From Rhodococcus phenolicus (lineage in GTDB: Bacteria > Actinomycetota > Actinomycetes > Mycobacteriales > Mycobacteriaceae): DNA of 64,000 bases. Each line of letters starts with the position of its first letter. Positions within the stretch are counted from its first letter, which is position 1. The position numbers and the translations under genes were made by a program. Location: NCBI RefSeq assembly GCF_001646785.1, contig NZ_LRRH01000023.1, positions 1-64,000 on the forward strand. Direction: 5' to 3'. Below are positions 17,901 through 27,057 of the stretch, piece by piece. Below the pieces are notes generated by a model, which had not been told where the DNA came from, did not search any database, and worked only from the letters and a program-made list of their open reading frames with translations.

Positions 17901-19991
17901 TCAGTTCGGGACGCGCACCCAGGCGTCCTCGAGCAGCGCGACGACGTCGATCTCCCGGCGGGCCCGGTACGCGCTCAGGACGCGGCGCGGGCGGGTCTCG
18001 TCGTCGACACCGATCGCGGCGGCGAGCGCCGCGGCGGTGCCGTCCTCCGGCACGATCTCCGGCGTCGAATGCCCCACCAGCGCCAGCGCCTTGCGCAGCG
18101 GGTCGGCGTTGTCGGCGACCGTGCGCAGCGGCACGACGTCGAAGTGGCCGTCCGGGTGGAACTCGAGGAAGACCTCGTTGTCCTCCTCGACACCGAGATC
18201 CTCGAGGAACCGGCGCACCGTGCCGAGCTGCGGGGTCGCACCCGACCACCGCATCACCTGCGTACCCAGACGGGATCCGAGCATCCGTTCTCCGCCCGGC
18301 GGGCACCCGACGATCGCCGCGACAGCCGACGGTACCGGGAAGTCGGCGCCCCGCAGGTGGTCACGGGTCGCGGTGATCCGCAGCCGCGACACGTCGCCGA
18401 GCCGGTACAGACGGCGTGTGCGGCGCGGCGACCGCACCCGGACGTGGTCGCGTACCCGGCGGCGCACGAGGCCGCCGGCGACCTCGAAATCACCGCTGTC
18501 CGCGAAGAGCAGGGCCGCGGCCCGGGAGACGGGGAACCGTGCGCTCAGCGCCTCGGCGAGGACGGCGGTGTCGGTGGACCCTCCCGCCGCGTCGACGATC
18601 CGGGCGATGCGGGCCCGGACCGCCCCCGGGACGTCGGTTTCCCATTGGACGAGGGACCACACTCCCGACTCGGTGACGGCGAACCGTTCGTCGTCCGCGA
18701 TCTCGTCGATGACGGTCGCGGTGTCGTGGGTGGTGTCCATCCGGGTGACGAGGTCGGCCGCCGACATGGGGTCGCCGAGCACCTCGAGGACCTGCGCCGC
18801 GCGGTCGGCCAGACTGTCCTGGCGTGTGAGGACCCGGCCGTCGAACATCGGCAGTCCGCAGTGCTGCAGCCAGGCGGTGAGTTCACCGGCGGGCAGATTC
18901 CACAGCGTCGCGACGGCCGCGGGCTCGACGACCCCGTTCTCGGATTCGAACTCGGCGAGCAGGGCCCGCGTCTGCCTCTCCGCCTCGGGCAGGTTCGGCA
19001 CCGCGACCCAGCCGTCCGCCACCTCGAAGCGGTCGTCGAGACGGTCCAGCACCTGTCGCAGCGGGACCCCGAGCCCCGGAACCTGCCGGGACAGGTCCGG
19101 AAACAGCGCCTCGATCCGGTCGAGCGAGGCGACCGGCCGCACCTGCACGCGTACCGCGGCGAGCAGGTCCCCGACGGCCGTGTCGTACGGGAACGTCGAC
19201 GGGGCGGACAGGTCCGCGAGGTCGTCGCCGAGGACCCGTTGCCGCAGGTGCTGCCGGTCGGATTCGGGTAGGGCGGCGACATATCCGCCGAGTTCGGCGA
19301 CCGGGTCCTGCGGGGCGGGCATCCGCAGGTCCTGCGCGGTGAGTGCCGTGATGCGCGCGGCGACCTCCTGGATCTCCTCGGGGGCGCCGTCCTCGAGGTG
19401 GATGCGCAGCAGCGGCCGGTCGCCGTGGCCCCGCAGCACCTGCCACCGGGCCAGCTCCGCGAGATCGGAGATCAGCAGGTCGAGCGCGGGTGTGTCCGAT
19501 CCACCCGGGGCGCCCTCGGGCGCGCGGAGCACACCGGGATCCCGCAGGATCGCGACGACCATCGCCGCACACACGATCTCGTGGACGGTGCCGGGTCCGG
19601 CACCGCGCACCGCGAACAGGTCGGACGGGGTACGGGCGAACAACGCGGCCGTGGTCGCGACCCCCGGCAGGCGGTCGACGACCGTGGCCGCGGCCGTTCC
19701 GAGGTCCAGGGCGGCGACCGGTACGTCGATCGGGTCGGCGAGCCCGTCGGCGAGGGGCATGTCGGGGTGGTCGGTCACGTAGATGCGGGCGAGTGCCGCG
19801 CACACCGCGGGAACATCGGCCGACGCGGCCGTCTCGGCCGGCGACTGTTTCTCCCACCACCGGTCTCCCGGCGCCAGTTCGGACAACGCGGCGGCACGCC
19901 CGGACCCGTACCGGTCCAGCCAGGGCATCAGGTCGAGCCAGCGACGCTCCCCGAGTTCGTTGTCGGACAACGCGATGGACCACAGCGACAC
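17901..19991 (-). CDS. large uncharacterised protein with RNA polymerase alpha-CTD-like domain
   Basis: 696 residues from GTG 19991, chosen because GAAGAGGAG lies about 8 bases upstream. Residues about 92-140 (VAALDLGTAAATVVDRLPGV, then LFARTPSDLFAVRGAGPGTVHEI) follow the pattern of the RNA polymerase alpha-subunit C-terminal domain: a strand/helix, then a helix-hairpin-helix with a glycine turn. The rest reads as repeated helical, winged-helix-like segments (for example 330-460) ending with a basic patch RRRVRDHVRVRSPRRTRRL near 510-530. DNA binding is likely; the role is not known to me. It could be a sigma-like or DNA-repair-type factor. It ends 73 bases before the helical protein downstream. 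Confidence 0.75.
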   Translation of the reverse strand: MSLWSIALSDNELGERRWLDLMPWLDRYGSGRAAALSELAPGDRWWEKQSPAETAASADVPAVCAALARIYVTDHPDMPLADGLADPIDVPVAALDLGTAAATVVDRLPGVATTAALFARTPSDLFAVRGAGPGTVHEIVCAAMVVAILRDPGVLRAPEGAPGGSDTPALDLLISDLAELARWQVLRGHGDRPLLRIHLEDGAPEEIQEVAARITALTAQDLRMPAPQDPVAELGGYVAALPESDRQHLRQRVLGDDLADLSAPSTFPYDTAVGDLLAAVRVQVRPVASLDRIEALFPDLSRQVPGLGVPLRQVLDRLDDRFEVADGWVAVPNLPEAERQTRALLAEFESENGVVEPAAVATLWNLPAGELTAWLQHCGLPMFDGRVLTRQDSLADRAAQVLEVLGDPMSAADLVTRMDTTHDTATVIDEIADDERFAVTESGVWSLVQWETDVPGAVRARIARIVDAAGGSTDTAVLAEALSARFPVSRAAALLFADSGDFEVAGGLVRRRVRDHVRVRSPRRTRRLYRLGDVSRLRITATRDHLRGADFPVPSAVAAIVGCPPGGERMLGSRLGTQVMRWSGATPQLGTVRRFLEDLGVEEDNEVFLEFHPDGHFDVVPLRTVADNADPLRKALALVGHSTPEIVPEDGTAAALAAAIGVDDETRPRRVLSAYRARREIDVVALLEDAWVRVPN

Positions 19992-20243
19992 GACCGGGTG
20001 CTCCTCTTCGACGGCTCGGGGAAATACCACGCCCCCCGACCGCCACGGTCACCCGAGCGGCACCCCCTGGGAAAACTCTACCGGTGCGCCGACCGGTCTG
20101 GGCGCATCGACGGATCCTCGTCGTGGCCGGTGCCGGACGGGCCGGTCCGGCGCCGCCGATTCCACCGGATCCGCCGGCACCCGGCGGTACCGTTGATCAT
20201 GCCGGGCATTCCACCGCGGTTCACCTCGGGTGAGGAGTTCCGA

Positions 20244-21533
20244 ATGCGACGTCCACATCGAGCGTCCCGGGCGCTGTCCCTCCCGGCGCTGCTGGCAACG
20301 GTCCTCGTCGCGGTGTGTCTCCTGTCGGACGGCCCGGCGTCCGCGGATCCGGTGTCCGGGTTCCCGCTCCCCGTTCCGGCTCCGCCGCGGGTGACACTCG
20401 ACGCGATCCTGCCTGCGCCGATCGTCGACGACCCGTTCTTCGACCCACCCGGCGATCTCGGCGCGTACGACCCGGGCACGGTGCTGCGGGAGCAACCCAC
20501 GCGGATGCGTGCGCTGCCCGCGTCGGTCGTCCCGCACACCGCGCGCCGGTTCATGGTGCGCTCGACTGATTCGTCCGGTCGTCCGATCCCGGTGACGGCG
20601 ACGCTCGTGCTGCCCGACACCCCGTGGCCGGCGGGGCCGCGGCCGGTCGTCGTCTACAACATGGCGATCGATTCGCTCGGCTCCCGCTGCACCCCGTCGT
20701 ACCGCATGGTGCACGACGCCGTCGACATCGACGCACCGCCGATGCTGCCGATCCTGCTCGCCCACGGCTGGGCGGTGCTCGTCCCGGATCACCAGGGGCC
20801 GCACATGGCGTACGCCGCAGGTCCGATGGCCGGGCACGCCGTGCTGGACTCGGTGCGCGGGTTGCGCACCGTCGCACCCGAACTCGCGGGTGCTCCGCTC
20901 GCGATGACCGGATACAGCGGCGGCGCCATCGCGACGGGCTGGGCTGCCCAGCTGCAGCCGACCTATGCCCCTGACGTGCGGTTCGCCGGTGCCGCGGCCG
21001 GTGGGCTGCCCGCCGACCTGTCGCTGCTGCGGATCACGATGAACGGGCAGCTCGGCTCGGGGCTGTTCCTCGCGGCCACGGTCGGTCTGGCCCGCGAGTA
21101 TCCGCAACTGCTGGCCTTGGCCGACCCGCTGACCGCTCAGCTCGCCACGACCCCGTTGAAGGACCAGTGCACGATCGCGCTCGCCGTCGGGGGGATCGCC
21201 ATGGTTCCGGTCGAGGCGTTCACCACCGTGCCGGATCCCTTCGACGATCCGGGCGTCCGGCAGGTGCTCGACGCCAACCGGCTCGGCGGGCAGATCCCGC
21301 AGGCCCCGATGTACCTGTACCACGGGTCGTCGCAGGTCTTCCTCGGTGACGAGTTCATCCCGGAATCAGGAGTGCTTGCCCTGCAACGGCAATGGTGCGC
21401 CGGCGGAGCGAACGTGACCTATGTGCCGGTGTGGGGTGAGCACCTGACGGCCGCGATCGCGGGTGCACCCGGGATGCTGGACTGGATCGCCGACCGGCTC
21501 GCCGGTGTGCCGGCACCGCAGGGGTGCCCGTGA
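20244..21533 (+). CDS. secreted lipase of the LIP (PF03583) family
   Basis: 429 residues. GAGGAG at 20232-20237 precedes the ATG. A basic start MRRPHRASR and a hydrophobic stretch ending in PASADP give a cleavable signal peptide of about 32 residues. The nucleophile elbow GYSGGAIATGWAAQL (about 227-241) and the late GEHLTA histidine are the hallmarks of the secretory lipase family (Candida lipase A-like), common in Corynebacteriales. It would hydrolyse acylglycerols or similar esters outside the membrane. It is divergent from the alpha-CTD-like gene. Confidence 0.9.
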   Translation: MRRPHRASRALSLPALLATVLVAVCLLSDGPASADPVSGFPLPVPAPPRVTLDAILPAPIVDDPFFDPPGDLGAYDPGTVLREQPTRMRALPASVVPHTARRFMVRSTDSSGRPIPVTATLVLPDTPWPAGPRPVVVYNMAIDSLGSRCTPSYRMVHDAVDIDAPPMLPILLAHGWAVLVPDHQGPHMAYAAGPMAGHAVLDSVRGLRTVAPELAGAPLAMTGYSGGAIATGWAAQLQPTYAPDVRFAGAAAGGLPADLSLLRITMNGQLGSGLFLAATVGLAREYPQLLALADPLTAQLATTPLKDQCTIALAVGGIAMVPVEAFTTVPDPFDDPGVRQVLDANRLGGQIPQAPMYLYHGSSQVFLGDEFIPESGVLALQRQWCAGGANVTYVPVWGEHLTAAIAGAPGMLDWIADRLAGVPAPQGCP

Positions 21534-21545
21534 GACTGCGACCGC

Positions 21546-21743
21546 TCAGGACGCCGCGGTGTCGGAATCCTGGGTGTCCTGCGCGGCGGGCCTCAGCCGC
21601 AGCAGCACCAGGCCCGCCACGAACGCGACGATCAACGACGCGACGGCACCGTTGACGTGCAGGGCGTTGACCGCGACCGCGGCCCCGACGACACCTGCCA
21701 GCAGTGCACACCACAGCAACGCCTTGGCGAGGACCACACCCAT
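21546..21743 (-). CDS. small two-segment membrane protein
   Basis: 65 residues from ATG 21743 (a longer frame reaches 21794). Two hydrophobic segments (about 5-25 and 30-48) are followed by a polar, acidic tail QDTQDSDTAAS. An AAGG purine run lies about 9 bases upstream. It is convergent with the lipase, only 12 bases from its stop. No family recognised; many actinobacterial genomes carry such short membrane proteins. Confidence 0.6.
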   Translation of the reverse strand: MGVVLAKALLWCALLAGVVGAAVAVNALHVNGAVASLIVAFVAGLVLLRLRPAAQDTQDSDTAAS

Positions 21744-21914
21744 GACCACGCACCTTCCGCAAGGCCCCAATCCGACAATCGACCATAGTGTCACCTGTCA
21801 CAACTGCCGCGACACCCGGTCCGGCGTGTCAGAAAATCCGCATTCCGCAGGCTCCCCCACCGGCCCCTCCGGTCCGTAGGCTCGGAGCGGACATCGACGA
21901 CGGAGAGGCGACAC

Positions 21915-22838
21915 GTGAACTTCGAACACGTCCGTGTGCGGGATGTGACGCTGCGCGACGGACTGCAACTGACCGGCAAGCTCCTGCCGACCGAACGCAA
22001 GGTGCGTCTCGTCCGGTCCCTGCTGGACGCGGGTGTCCCCGAACTCGAGATCGGTTCGCTCGCACGCCCGGATCTGGTCCCGCCGATGGCCAACACCCTC
22101 GAACTGATCTCGGCGCTCACCGAGGAGGAACTCGACCGCTGCTGGGTGTGGGTCGCCACGCCCCGGCACGTGGAGAAGGCGATCGCGGCCGGCGCCCGGC
22201 ACTTCCAGTACTGCTTCTCGGTGTCCGACGCCCACAACAACGCGAACATCGGCCGCGACACCGAGACCAGCGTCGCCGCGATGCCCGCGGCCGTCGACCT
22301 GGCCCACGCCGCCGGCGGCAGCATCCAGTTGTGTCTGGCCACATCGTTCACGTGCCCGTTCGACGGCCCCGTCGATCCCGACCGGGTACTGGACATCGCG
22401 TGCGATCCGCGTACCGACGGCGCGGCCGACATCGTGCTCGCCGACACCCTCGGGCAGGCCGTGCCCGGCCAGGTCGCCGCCCTGGTCTCCCGCGTGCACA
22501 CCGAATCCCCCGGCCGCCGCATCGTCTACCACGGCCACGACACGTGGGGGCTGGGCGTCGCGAACAGCCTCGCCGCGGTGTCCGCCGGGGCGAGCGTCGT
22601 CGACGGCGCCCTCGCCGGGCTCGGCGGGTGCCCGTTCGCGCCCGGCGCGAGCGGCAACACCGCCACCGAGGACCTGCTGTTCGCGACCCGCCCACAGTGG
22701 CTGTCGCCGGACGTGTTCGCCGATCTGGTGCGGCTCGGCGAGGACCTCGTGGCCGAACTGGACGAGCCGAACCGGGCGCGGGCCACGCAGGGCGCGCGTT
22801 CCGAGGCCGCGGCCTTCGAATGGGTGCTGCGCTCGTGA
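21915..22838 (+). CDS. HMG-CoA lyase-like DRE-TIM enzyme
   Basis: 307 residues starting at GTG 21915. It contains the metal/substrate motif RDVTLRDGLQ (about 9-18), YHGHDTWGLG with the metal-binding histidines (about 211-220), and the HMG-CoA lyase signature GLGGCPFAPGASGN with its catalytic cysteine (about 236-249). This group cleaves 3-hydroxy-3-methylglutaryl-CoA or related hydroxyacyl-CoA esters in leucine or branched-acid breakdown. No other leucine-degradation genes are nearby. A glycerate kinase gene follows after 13 bases, so the pair is probably co-transcribed, and the substrate may be a different hydroxy-acid ester. Confidence 0.85.
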   Translation: MNFEHVRVRDVTLRDGLQLTGKLLPTERKVRLVRSLLDAGVPELEIGSLARPDLVPPMANTLELISALTEEELDRCWVWVATPRHVEKAIAAGARHFQYCFSVSDAHNNANIGRDTETSVAAMPAAVDLAHAAGGSIQLCLATSFTCPFDGPVDPDRVLDIACDPRTDGAADIVLADTLGQAVPGQVAALVSRVHTESPGRRIVYHGHDTWGLGVANSLAAVSAGASVVDGALAGLGGCPFAPGASGNTATEDLLFATRPQWLSPDVFADLVRLGEDLVAELDEPNRARATQGARSEAAAFEWVLRS

Positions 22839-22851
22839 CGGGAGCACCGAC

Positions 22852-23808
22852 GTGCGGATCCTGATCGCGCCGGACAGCTTCAAGGGCACCTACCGGGCGG
22901 CCGAGGTCGCCGAGGCCGTCGCGTCCGGCGCCGAGTCCGCAGGGCACGAGGCCGTCCGGCTGCCCGTCGCCGACGGCGGCGAAGGCACCCTCGACGCCCT
23001 GACCGGACCGCTGCGCCTGGACCACGTCACCGTCGAGACGGTCAACCCGTGGCGCGTCCCGTGCCCCGGCGTGCTCGGGCTGGCACCGGACGGCACCGCC
23101 GTCGTCGAACTCGCCACCGCGAGCGGGATCACCACCGCCCACAACGGTTTCCGCGATCCCGTCACCGCCGACACCTACGGCACCGGGCTGCTCATGGCGG
23201 AGGCGGCGCGGCGCGGTGCGGCGTGGATCGTCGTCGCGGCCGGCGGTTCGGCGACCACCGACGGCGGCCTCGGGGCCATCGCCGCGATCGACTCGTCCGG
23301 CGGCCTGCGCGGTGCGTCGGTCACCGTTCTGACCGACGTCACCACCCGGTACGTCGATGCGGCACGGGTGTTCGGACCGCAGAAGGGCGCCGACCCCGCC
23401 ACCGTGGATCTGCTCACACAACGGCTCGACGCGACCGCGACGGCTCTGCCCCGCGACCCGCGGTGCGTCGACGGCACCGGCGCGGCCGGCGGATTCTCCG
23501 GCGGCATGTGGGCCAGGTACTGCGCCGAACTGCGCTCGGGCGCCGAATTCGTGCTCGACGCACTCGAATTCGACCGGAAGCTCACAACCGCCGACCTGGT
23601 GGTCGTCGGCGAGGGACGCCTCGACGGGCAGAGCCGGGCCGGAAAGATCGTCTCGGCGATCCTCGACCGGACCGGTTCGGTACCGGTGGTCGCGGTCGTC
23701 GGATCGGTCGGCGACGACCTCGGCGACTACCGCGACCGGTTCGCCGGCATCGTCGTCGCGACGGATGCGGATGCGATGCGCGCGGCGGGAGCGCGGCTGG
23801 GTCGCTGA
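22852..23808 (+). CDS. glxK: glycerate kinase (GarK/GlxK type)
   Basis: 318 residues from GTG 22852. The family start IAPDSFKG (residues 4-11), ADGGEGT (about 39-45), VAAGGSATTDGG (about 130-141), and the C-terminal GEGRLDGQSRAGK motif are all present. It phosphorylates glycerate with ATP. It is shorter than the usual 370-380 residues, the shortfall apparently lying in the middle, but all recognisable motifs remain. It follows the lyase-like gene at 13 bases and faces a minus-strand gene whose end is 16 bases away. Confidence 0.88.
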   Translation: MRILIAPDSFKGTYRAAEVAEAVASGAESAGHEAVRLPVADGGEGTLDALTGPLRLDHVTVETVNPWRVPCPGVLGLAPDGTAVVELATASGITTAHNGFRDPVTADTYGTGLLMAEAARRGAAWIVVAAGGSATTDGGLGAIAAIDSSGGLRGASVTVLTDVTTRYVDAARVFGPQKGADPATVDLLTQRLDATATALPRDPRCVDGTGAAGGFSGGMWARYCAELRSGAEFVLDALEFDRKLTTADLVVVGEGRLDGQSRAGKIVSAILDRTGSVPVVAVVGSVGDDLGDYRDRFAGIVVATDADAMRAAGARLGR

Positions 23809-23824
23809 CCCGCGGCCGGATCTC

Positions 23825-24817
23825 CTAAGGGCACGGCTGCGGTGCCGGAGCGGGAGCCGGTGCGGGTCCCGGATCCGGATCCGAGACACGGACCGGCCAG
23901 GACGCGGGACGGACCTGCGGTGCGCCGGGGGCCTCCGACGTGCACGGCACCGGCGCCGGAACCCCGCCGTCCGTCGGCGCGGGCGGCGCCGAGGTCGGGA
24001 CGGGCCGTTCGTCGAACACGACGGTCGGTTCGGCCTGCCGGGATTCGCCGGCACCACCGATCGCGACCGCGAGACCGGTTCCGAGAATCGCGAGCAGCGC
24101 GACCAGCGACGCCACCAGCGCGGCGATCCGTCCGCGGCCGCGGCTTCCCCCGGCCACCGGTGGCGGCGCGTCCCGGCGTGCCGCCACCAGAGCCGCGCCG
24201 GTCGCCCGGTGCCAGGGCACACCGTGCGGGGTCACGAACGGAACACCGAGCACAGCGGCCAGTTCGCGGGCGAGCCCGGCGTCGCCGGGGCGCAGGTCGA
24301 GGAACACCAGGGCCTGCGGCGACCGGCCGGCGCGGGCGATCGCCTCGTCCATCGCGTCCGGAAGCAGATCTGCGTATCCCGTCAGATCGTCGCCGTCCGG
24401 GGTCACCGCCGCGGGTACGGTCCCGGCGGGAACGTCCACGACCGAGACGGTCTCGGCTCCCGCGCTGCGGGTGTGCAGGGCCAGTACCGGGGTTGCGGCC
24501 AGTTCGGGGGCGTTGGCGAGGTACGCGATGCGGGCCGCGTCCACATCGACGGCCGTCACCTCCACGGACGCCGCCTCCCGGACCGCATCGGCGACTTCGG
24601 CGTCGGCCACCAGACCGATCCGGCCGATGGTCAGCCCCGCACGTTCGGCGCGTTCGGTCATGGCGGCGACGGCGCCGACCGTCGCGGTGGCCGTCTCACC
24701 GGTATCGGACGCGGCCCACCGCTGCGAATCGAACGGTCCGAGCGCCGGGACGTCCGCGTCGACGAGTACGGCGCTGATCTCACCGTCGTCCACCGCGACA
24801 CCGAGAACCGCACGCAT
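23825..24817 (-). CDS. single-pass membrane protein with ASKHA-like cytoplasmic domain (DUF7159-like)
   Basis: 330 residues. The N-terminal part (about 1-205) opens VLGVAVDDGEISAVLVD, a strand pattern reminiscent of actin/Hsp70-type (ASKHA) folds. It continues to a basic stretch, one membrane helix (about 222-245, IAALVASLVALLAILGTGLAVAIGG), and an exported Pro/Ala-rich tail with two cysteines. It resembles a mycobacterial family I recall as DUF7159, with no known function. It is third in a minus-strand run after the DUF1023 protein and the lipoprotein, 56 bases downstream of the latter. Confidence 0.7.
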   Translation of the reverse strand: MRAVLGVAVDDGEISAVLVDADVPALGPFDSQRWAASDTGETATATVGAVAAMTERAERAGLTIGRIGLVADAEVADAVREAASVEVTAVDVDAARIAYLANAPELAATPVLALHTRSAGAETVSVVDVPAGTVPAAVTPDGDDLTGYADLLPDAMDEAIARAGRSPQALVFLDLRPGDAGLARELAAVLGVPFVTPHGVPWHRATGAALVAARRDAPPPVAGGSRGRGRIAALVASLVALLAILGTGLAVAIGGAGESRQAEPTVVFDERPVPTSAPPAPTDGGVPAPVPCTSEAPGAPQVRPASWPVRVSDPDPGPAPAPAPAPQPCP

Positions 24818-24873
24818 GTCATCCCCCTCGCCGGTTCGGACTGACGGACAACCGAGCGTAACCGACGCGACCG

Positions 24874-25356
24874 TCAGTGCGGGTAACAGCCGACCTCGAG
24901 TCCGAGCACGGTCGACACCCCGGCACCGAACGTGACCGACGAGCCGTCGGACGCGACCCGCCGTTCGTCGAAGAGCGGGGCCAGCCGCGGCACCAGCTCG
25001 TGCTGGTGGAATCCCGCGCGGGCGGCGGCGCGGTCGAACACGTCGATGGCACGCTGCACGTCGCTCGGCACGCTGTGGTCGGACAGAAGCAACGGAAGGT
25101 GGGCAACCCAGCCCGTGCTGCCGTCCGGCATCTCACATCCCGCATTCAGTCGCGCGCGGCTGGGTCCGAAAACCAGTTCGGGGAACTCCGCCGACAGCGC
25201 ATCGGCGATCTCGCGCTGCACCCGCAGGTAATGCTCGACGGCCCCATCGATGGTCGGCGCGACCGGTTCCGGGACGGCGCGGAACTCGGGACCGGATGCG
25301 CAGCCGGTGGCCGCCGCGAGCAACACCGCCACCGACAGCAGACGCCGGGCCCTCAT
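24874..25356 (-). CDS. small lipoprotein
   Basis: 160 residues with a signal sequence and lipobox AAATGC (cysteine about 19). The mature part has helical segments (VEHYLRVQREIADALSAEF) and two further cysteines (near 74 and 157) that could form a disulphide. Its ATG overlaps the stop of the DUF1023 hydrolase gene by 4 bases, so the two are translationally coupled and probably work together at the cell envelope. No family name recognised. Confidence 0.75.
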   Translation of the reverse strand: MRARRLLSVAVLLAAATGCASGPEFRAVPEPVAPTIDGAVEHYLRVQREIADALSAEFPELVFGPSRARLNAGCEMPDGSTGWVAHLPLLLSDHSVPSDVQRAIDVFDRAAARAGFHQHELVPRLAPLFDERRVASDGSSVTFGAGVSTVLGLEVGCYPH

Positions 25357-26930
25357 CGCACCGCCTGACCGGCGAGCCCCGCAACGACCAGCGCGACGTT
25401 GTACGAGCTCATCGTCCCCGGATTCAGATAGGCGCTGTGGCCGGTCGAGCCACTGTGCGGCGTGCCGGAACCGTCGATCCCGGCGTCCGACGACAGCCGG
25501 GTCAGGCCGTCGAGAAAGCTGGGGTCGCCGCCGAACGTGCCGGCGTCCGCGACCGGGTCACGGTCGGCCTCGACCAGGAACGCCGATCCCGGCGGCAGGC
25601 CCAGGTCGTCGACGTCGTCGGTGCCGATGCCCGGTGCACCCAGGAACACCGCGGCATCGGCGGGGGCGCCCTGCGCCAACGCCAAGCCCGTGACGAGCGC
25701 ACCGTAGGAATGCCCGATCGCGGTCACGTTCGGATTGCCTTCGCGCGCATCGAGACTCGACAGGAAGCCGCTCAGCTGGGGCGCGGCGCGCGTCGCCGCG
25801 AGATCGGACACCGGGCTGTGTTCGGTGACGGCGAGCCCCCAACCCCACTGGGGGGCCTGGTAGTTCAGCCAGGTCACCGCAGCGACCGAACCCTCGACGC
25901 CGGCCGAGCCCAGCCCGCGCTCGGCCTGCGCCCGTACCTCCGCGATCTGTTCGTCGTAGCCGGCGAGATTGCCCTGCACGGTCGACCCGGCTCCCGGGGT
26001 GAAGACCGCGATGTGATCGGCGGTGTCGACGTCGCCGACCGCGACCGCGGCCATGGCCTCGCGCCCGGTCAGGTCGAGGGTCAGCAAATACCGGTCGTCG
26101 CGCGCGAGGACCTCACCGATGGCATCGAGTGCGGCGATCTTGTTGCGGGTCTGCTCGAGGCCGGCGTCGGCATTGCTGAACAGTCCACCGAAGATGTTGC
26201 CGTCGAGTTCGGTGGCCAGTTGCGCGGCGACCCGTTCGAGCCGGACCCGTTCGCTCTCGAGCAGGGCACGATTCGCACGGTCCCGGTCGGCGGCGGGAAC
26301 GCCGTCGAGTCCCCCGATCTCCCCCGGCCGGGTGGTGAGCAGATTCTCGCGTGCCTGCTCTCCGAGCATGTCCCACCAGCGGGTCACCTCACGTGGGTCG
26401 GTGCCCGGACCGGGCACCGGAACGATCGCCGGGCCCTGGGTGTGCAGTCCACCGAACGATGTTGCCCGGGAACCCGCTTCACCCGTGAGCTCGGCCAGTA
26501 CCGTCGCGGCCTCACGGTCGAGTGCGTCGGCGGACTCGAGAATCGCGACGACACGCAGGCGGAACTGCTCGGATTCGGCGGAACCGGCGGGGGTGACGGT
26601 ACCGTCCGGCCCGATCGTCAACCCCAGTTCCGCGGCCCCGCGCACCGTTTCGTCGAACCGGTCGCGCAGCAGCCGTAGCCGCGGCGCGCAGTCCGACGCA
26701 CACCGGCCGGCCCGCCGATACGAATCCGCGTGATCGACAATGCGTCTGCCGGTCCGCGCGATATTGCCGACGGCAGCGTCGGACGCATTCCCGATCCATG
26801 ACCCGCCCACGGCGCCGACCGCGACGACGTCGGTCCCGACGGTCTCGATCCGCCCGGCGAACCCCCCGAGTGCGCCGCCGAACCGCTCGAGCGCGTCCGG
26901 ATCCCATTGCTGTAGTTGTCGGATGTCCAT
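25353..26930 (-). CDS. DUF1023 alpha/beta hydrolase with WXG100-like N-terminus
   Basis: 525 residues from ATG 26930. The N-terminal 110 residues are helical and look like a WXG100/ESX-type helical hairpin (LQQWDPDALERFGGALGGFAGRI, then SWIGNASDAAVGNI). The C-terminal half is the DUF1023 (PF06259) hydrolase with nucleophile elbow GHSYGA (about 411-416), a likely acid in VEADRDPV and a histidine near STGHSAY. Such proteins are widespread in Mycobacterium and Rhodococcus. The N-terminal module suggests association with, or export by, a type VII system (inference). It heads a three-gene unit, following two hairpins that end the previous operon. Confidence 0.85.
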   Translation of the reverse strand: MDIRQLQQWDPDALERFGGALGGFAGRIETVGTDVVAVGAVGGSWIGNASDAAVGNIARTGRRIVDHADSYRRAGRCASDCAPRLRLLRDRFDETVRGAAELGLTIGPDGTVTPAGSAESEQFRLRVVAILESADALDREAATVLAELTGEAGSRATSFGGLHTQGPAIVPVPGPGTDPREVTRWWDMLGEQARENLLTTRPGEIGGLDGVPAADRDRANRALLESERVRLERVAAQLATELDGNIFGGLFSNADAGLEQTRNKIAALDAIGEVLARDDRYLLTLDLTGREAMAAVAVGDVDTADHIAVFTPGAGSTVQGNLAGYDEQIAEVRAQAERGLGSAGVEGSVAAVTWLNYQAPQWGWGLAVTEHSPVSDLAATRAAPQLSGFLSSLDAREGNPNVTAIGHSYGALVTGLALAQGAPADAAVFLGAPGIGTDDVDDLGLPPGSAFLVEADRDPVADAGTFGGDPSFLDGLTRLSSDAGIDGSGTPHSGSTGHSAYLNPGTMSSYNVALVVAGLAGQAVR

Positions 26931-26975
26931 CCGCAATCACCCCCCGGCTCGTCACAGTAGAGGAGTGCGACGACA

Positions 26976-27005
26976 ACCGGCCCGCGACGAGTGTCGCGGG
27001 CCGGT
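26976..27005 (-). terminator. strong hairpin between exporter operon and DUF1023 gene
   Basis: ACCGGCCCGCGA (26976-26987) and TCGCGGGCCGGT (26994-27005) form a 12-bp stem with a 6-base loop, downstream of the FtsX-type permease stop at 27058. No T-tract. Confidence 0.65.
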
Positions 27006-27028
27006 CGGCTGTGGATGGATCGTGCGGT

Positions 27029-27050
27029 TGTGGAAAACGGTGTTTCCACA
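27029..27050 (-). terminator. second hairpin after the permease stop
   Basis: TGTGGAAA (27029-27036) and TTTCCACA (27043-27050) pair over 8 bp with a 6-base loop, 8 bases past the permease stop. With the hairpin at 26976 it makes a tandem termination region. Confidence 0.5.
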
Positions 27051-27057
27051 ACGGTCG

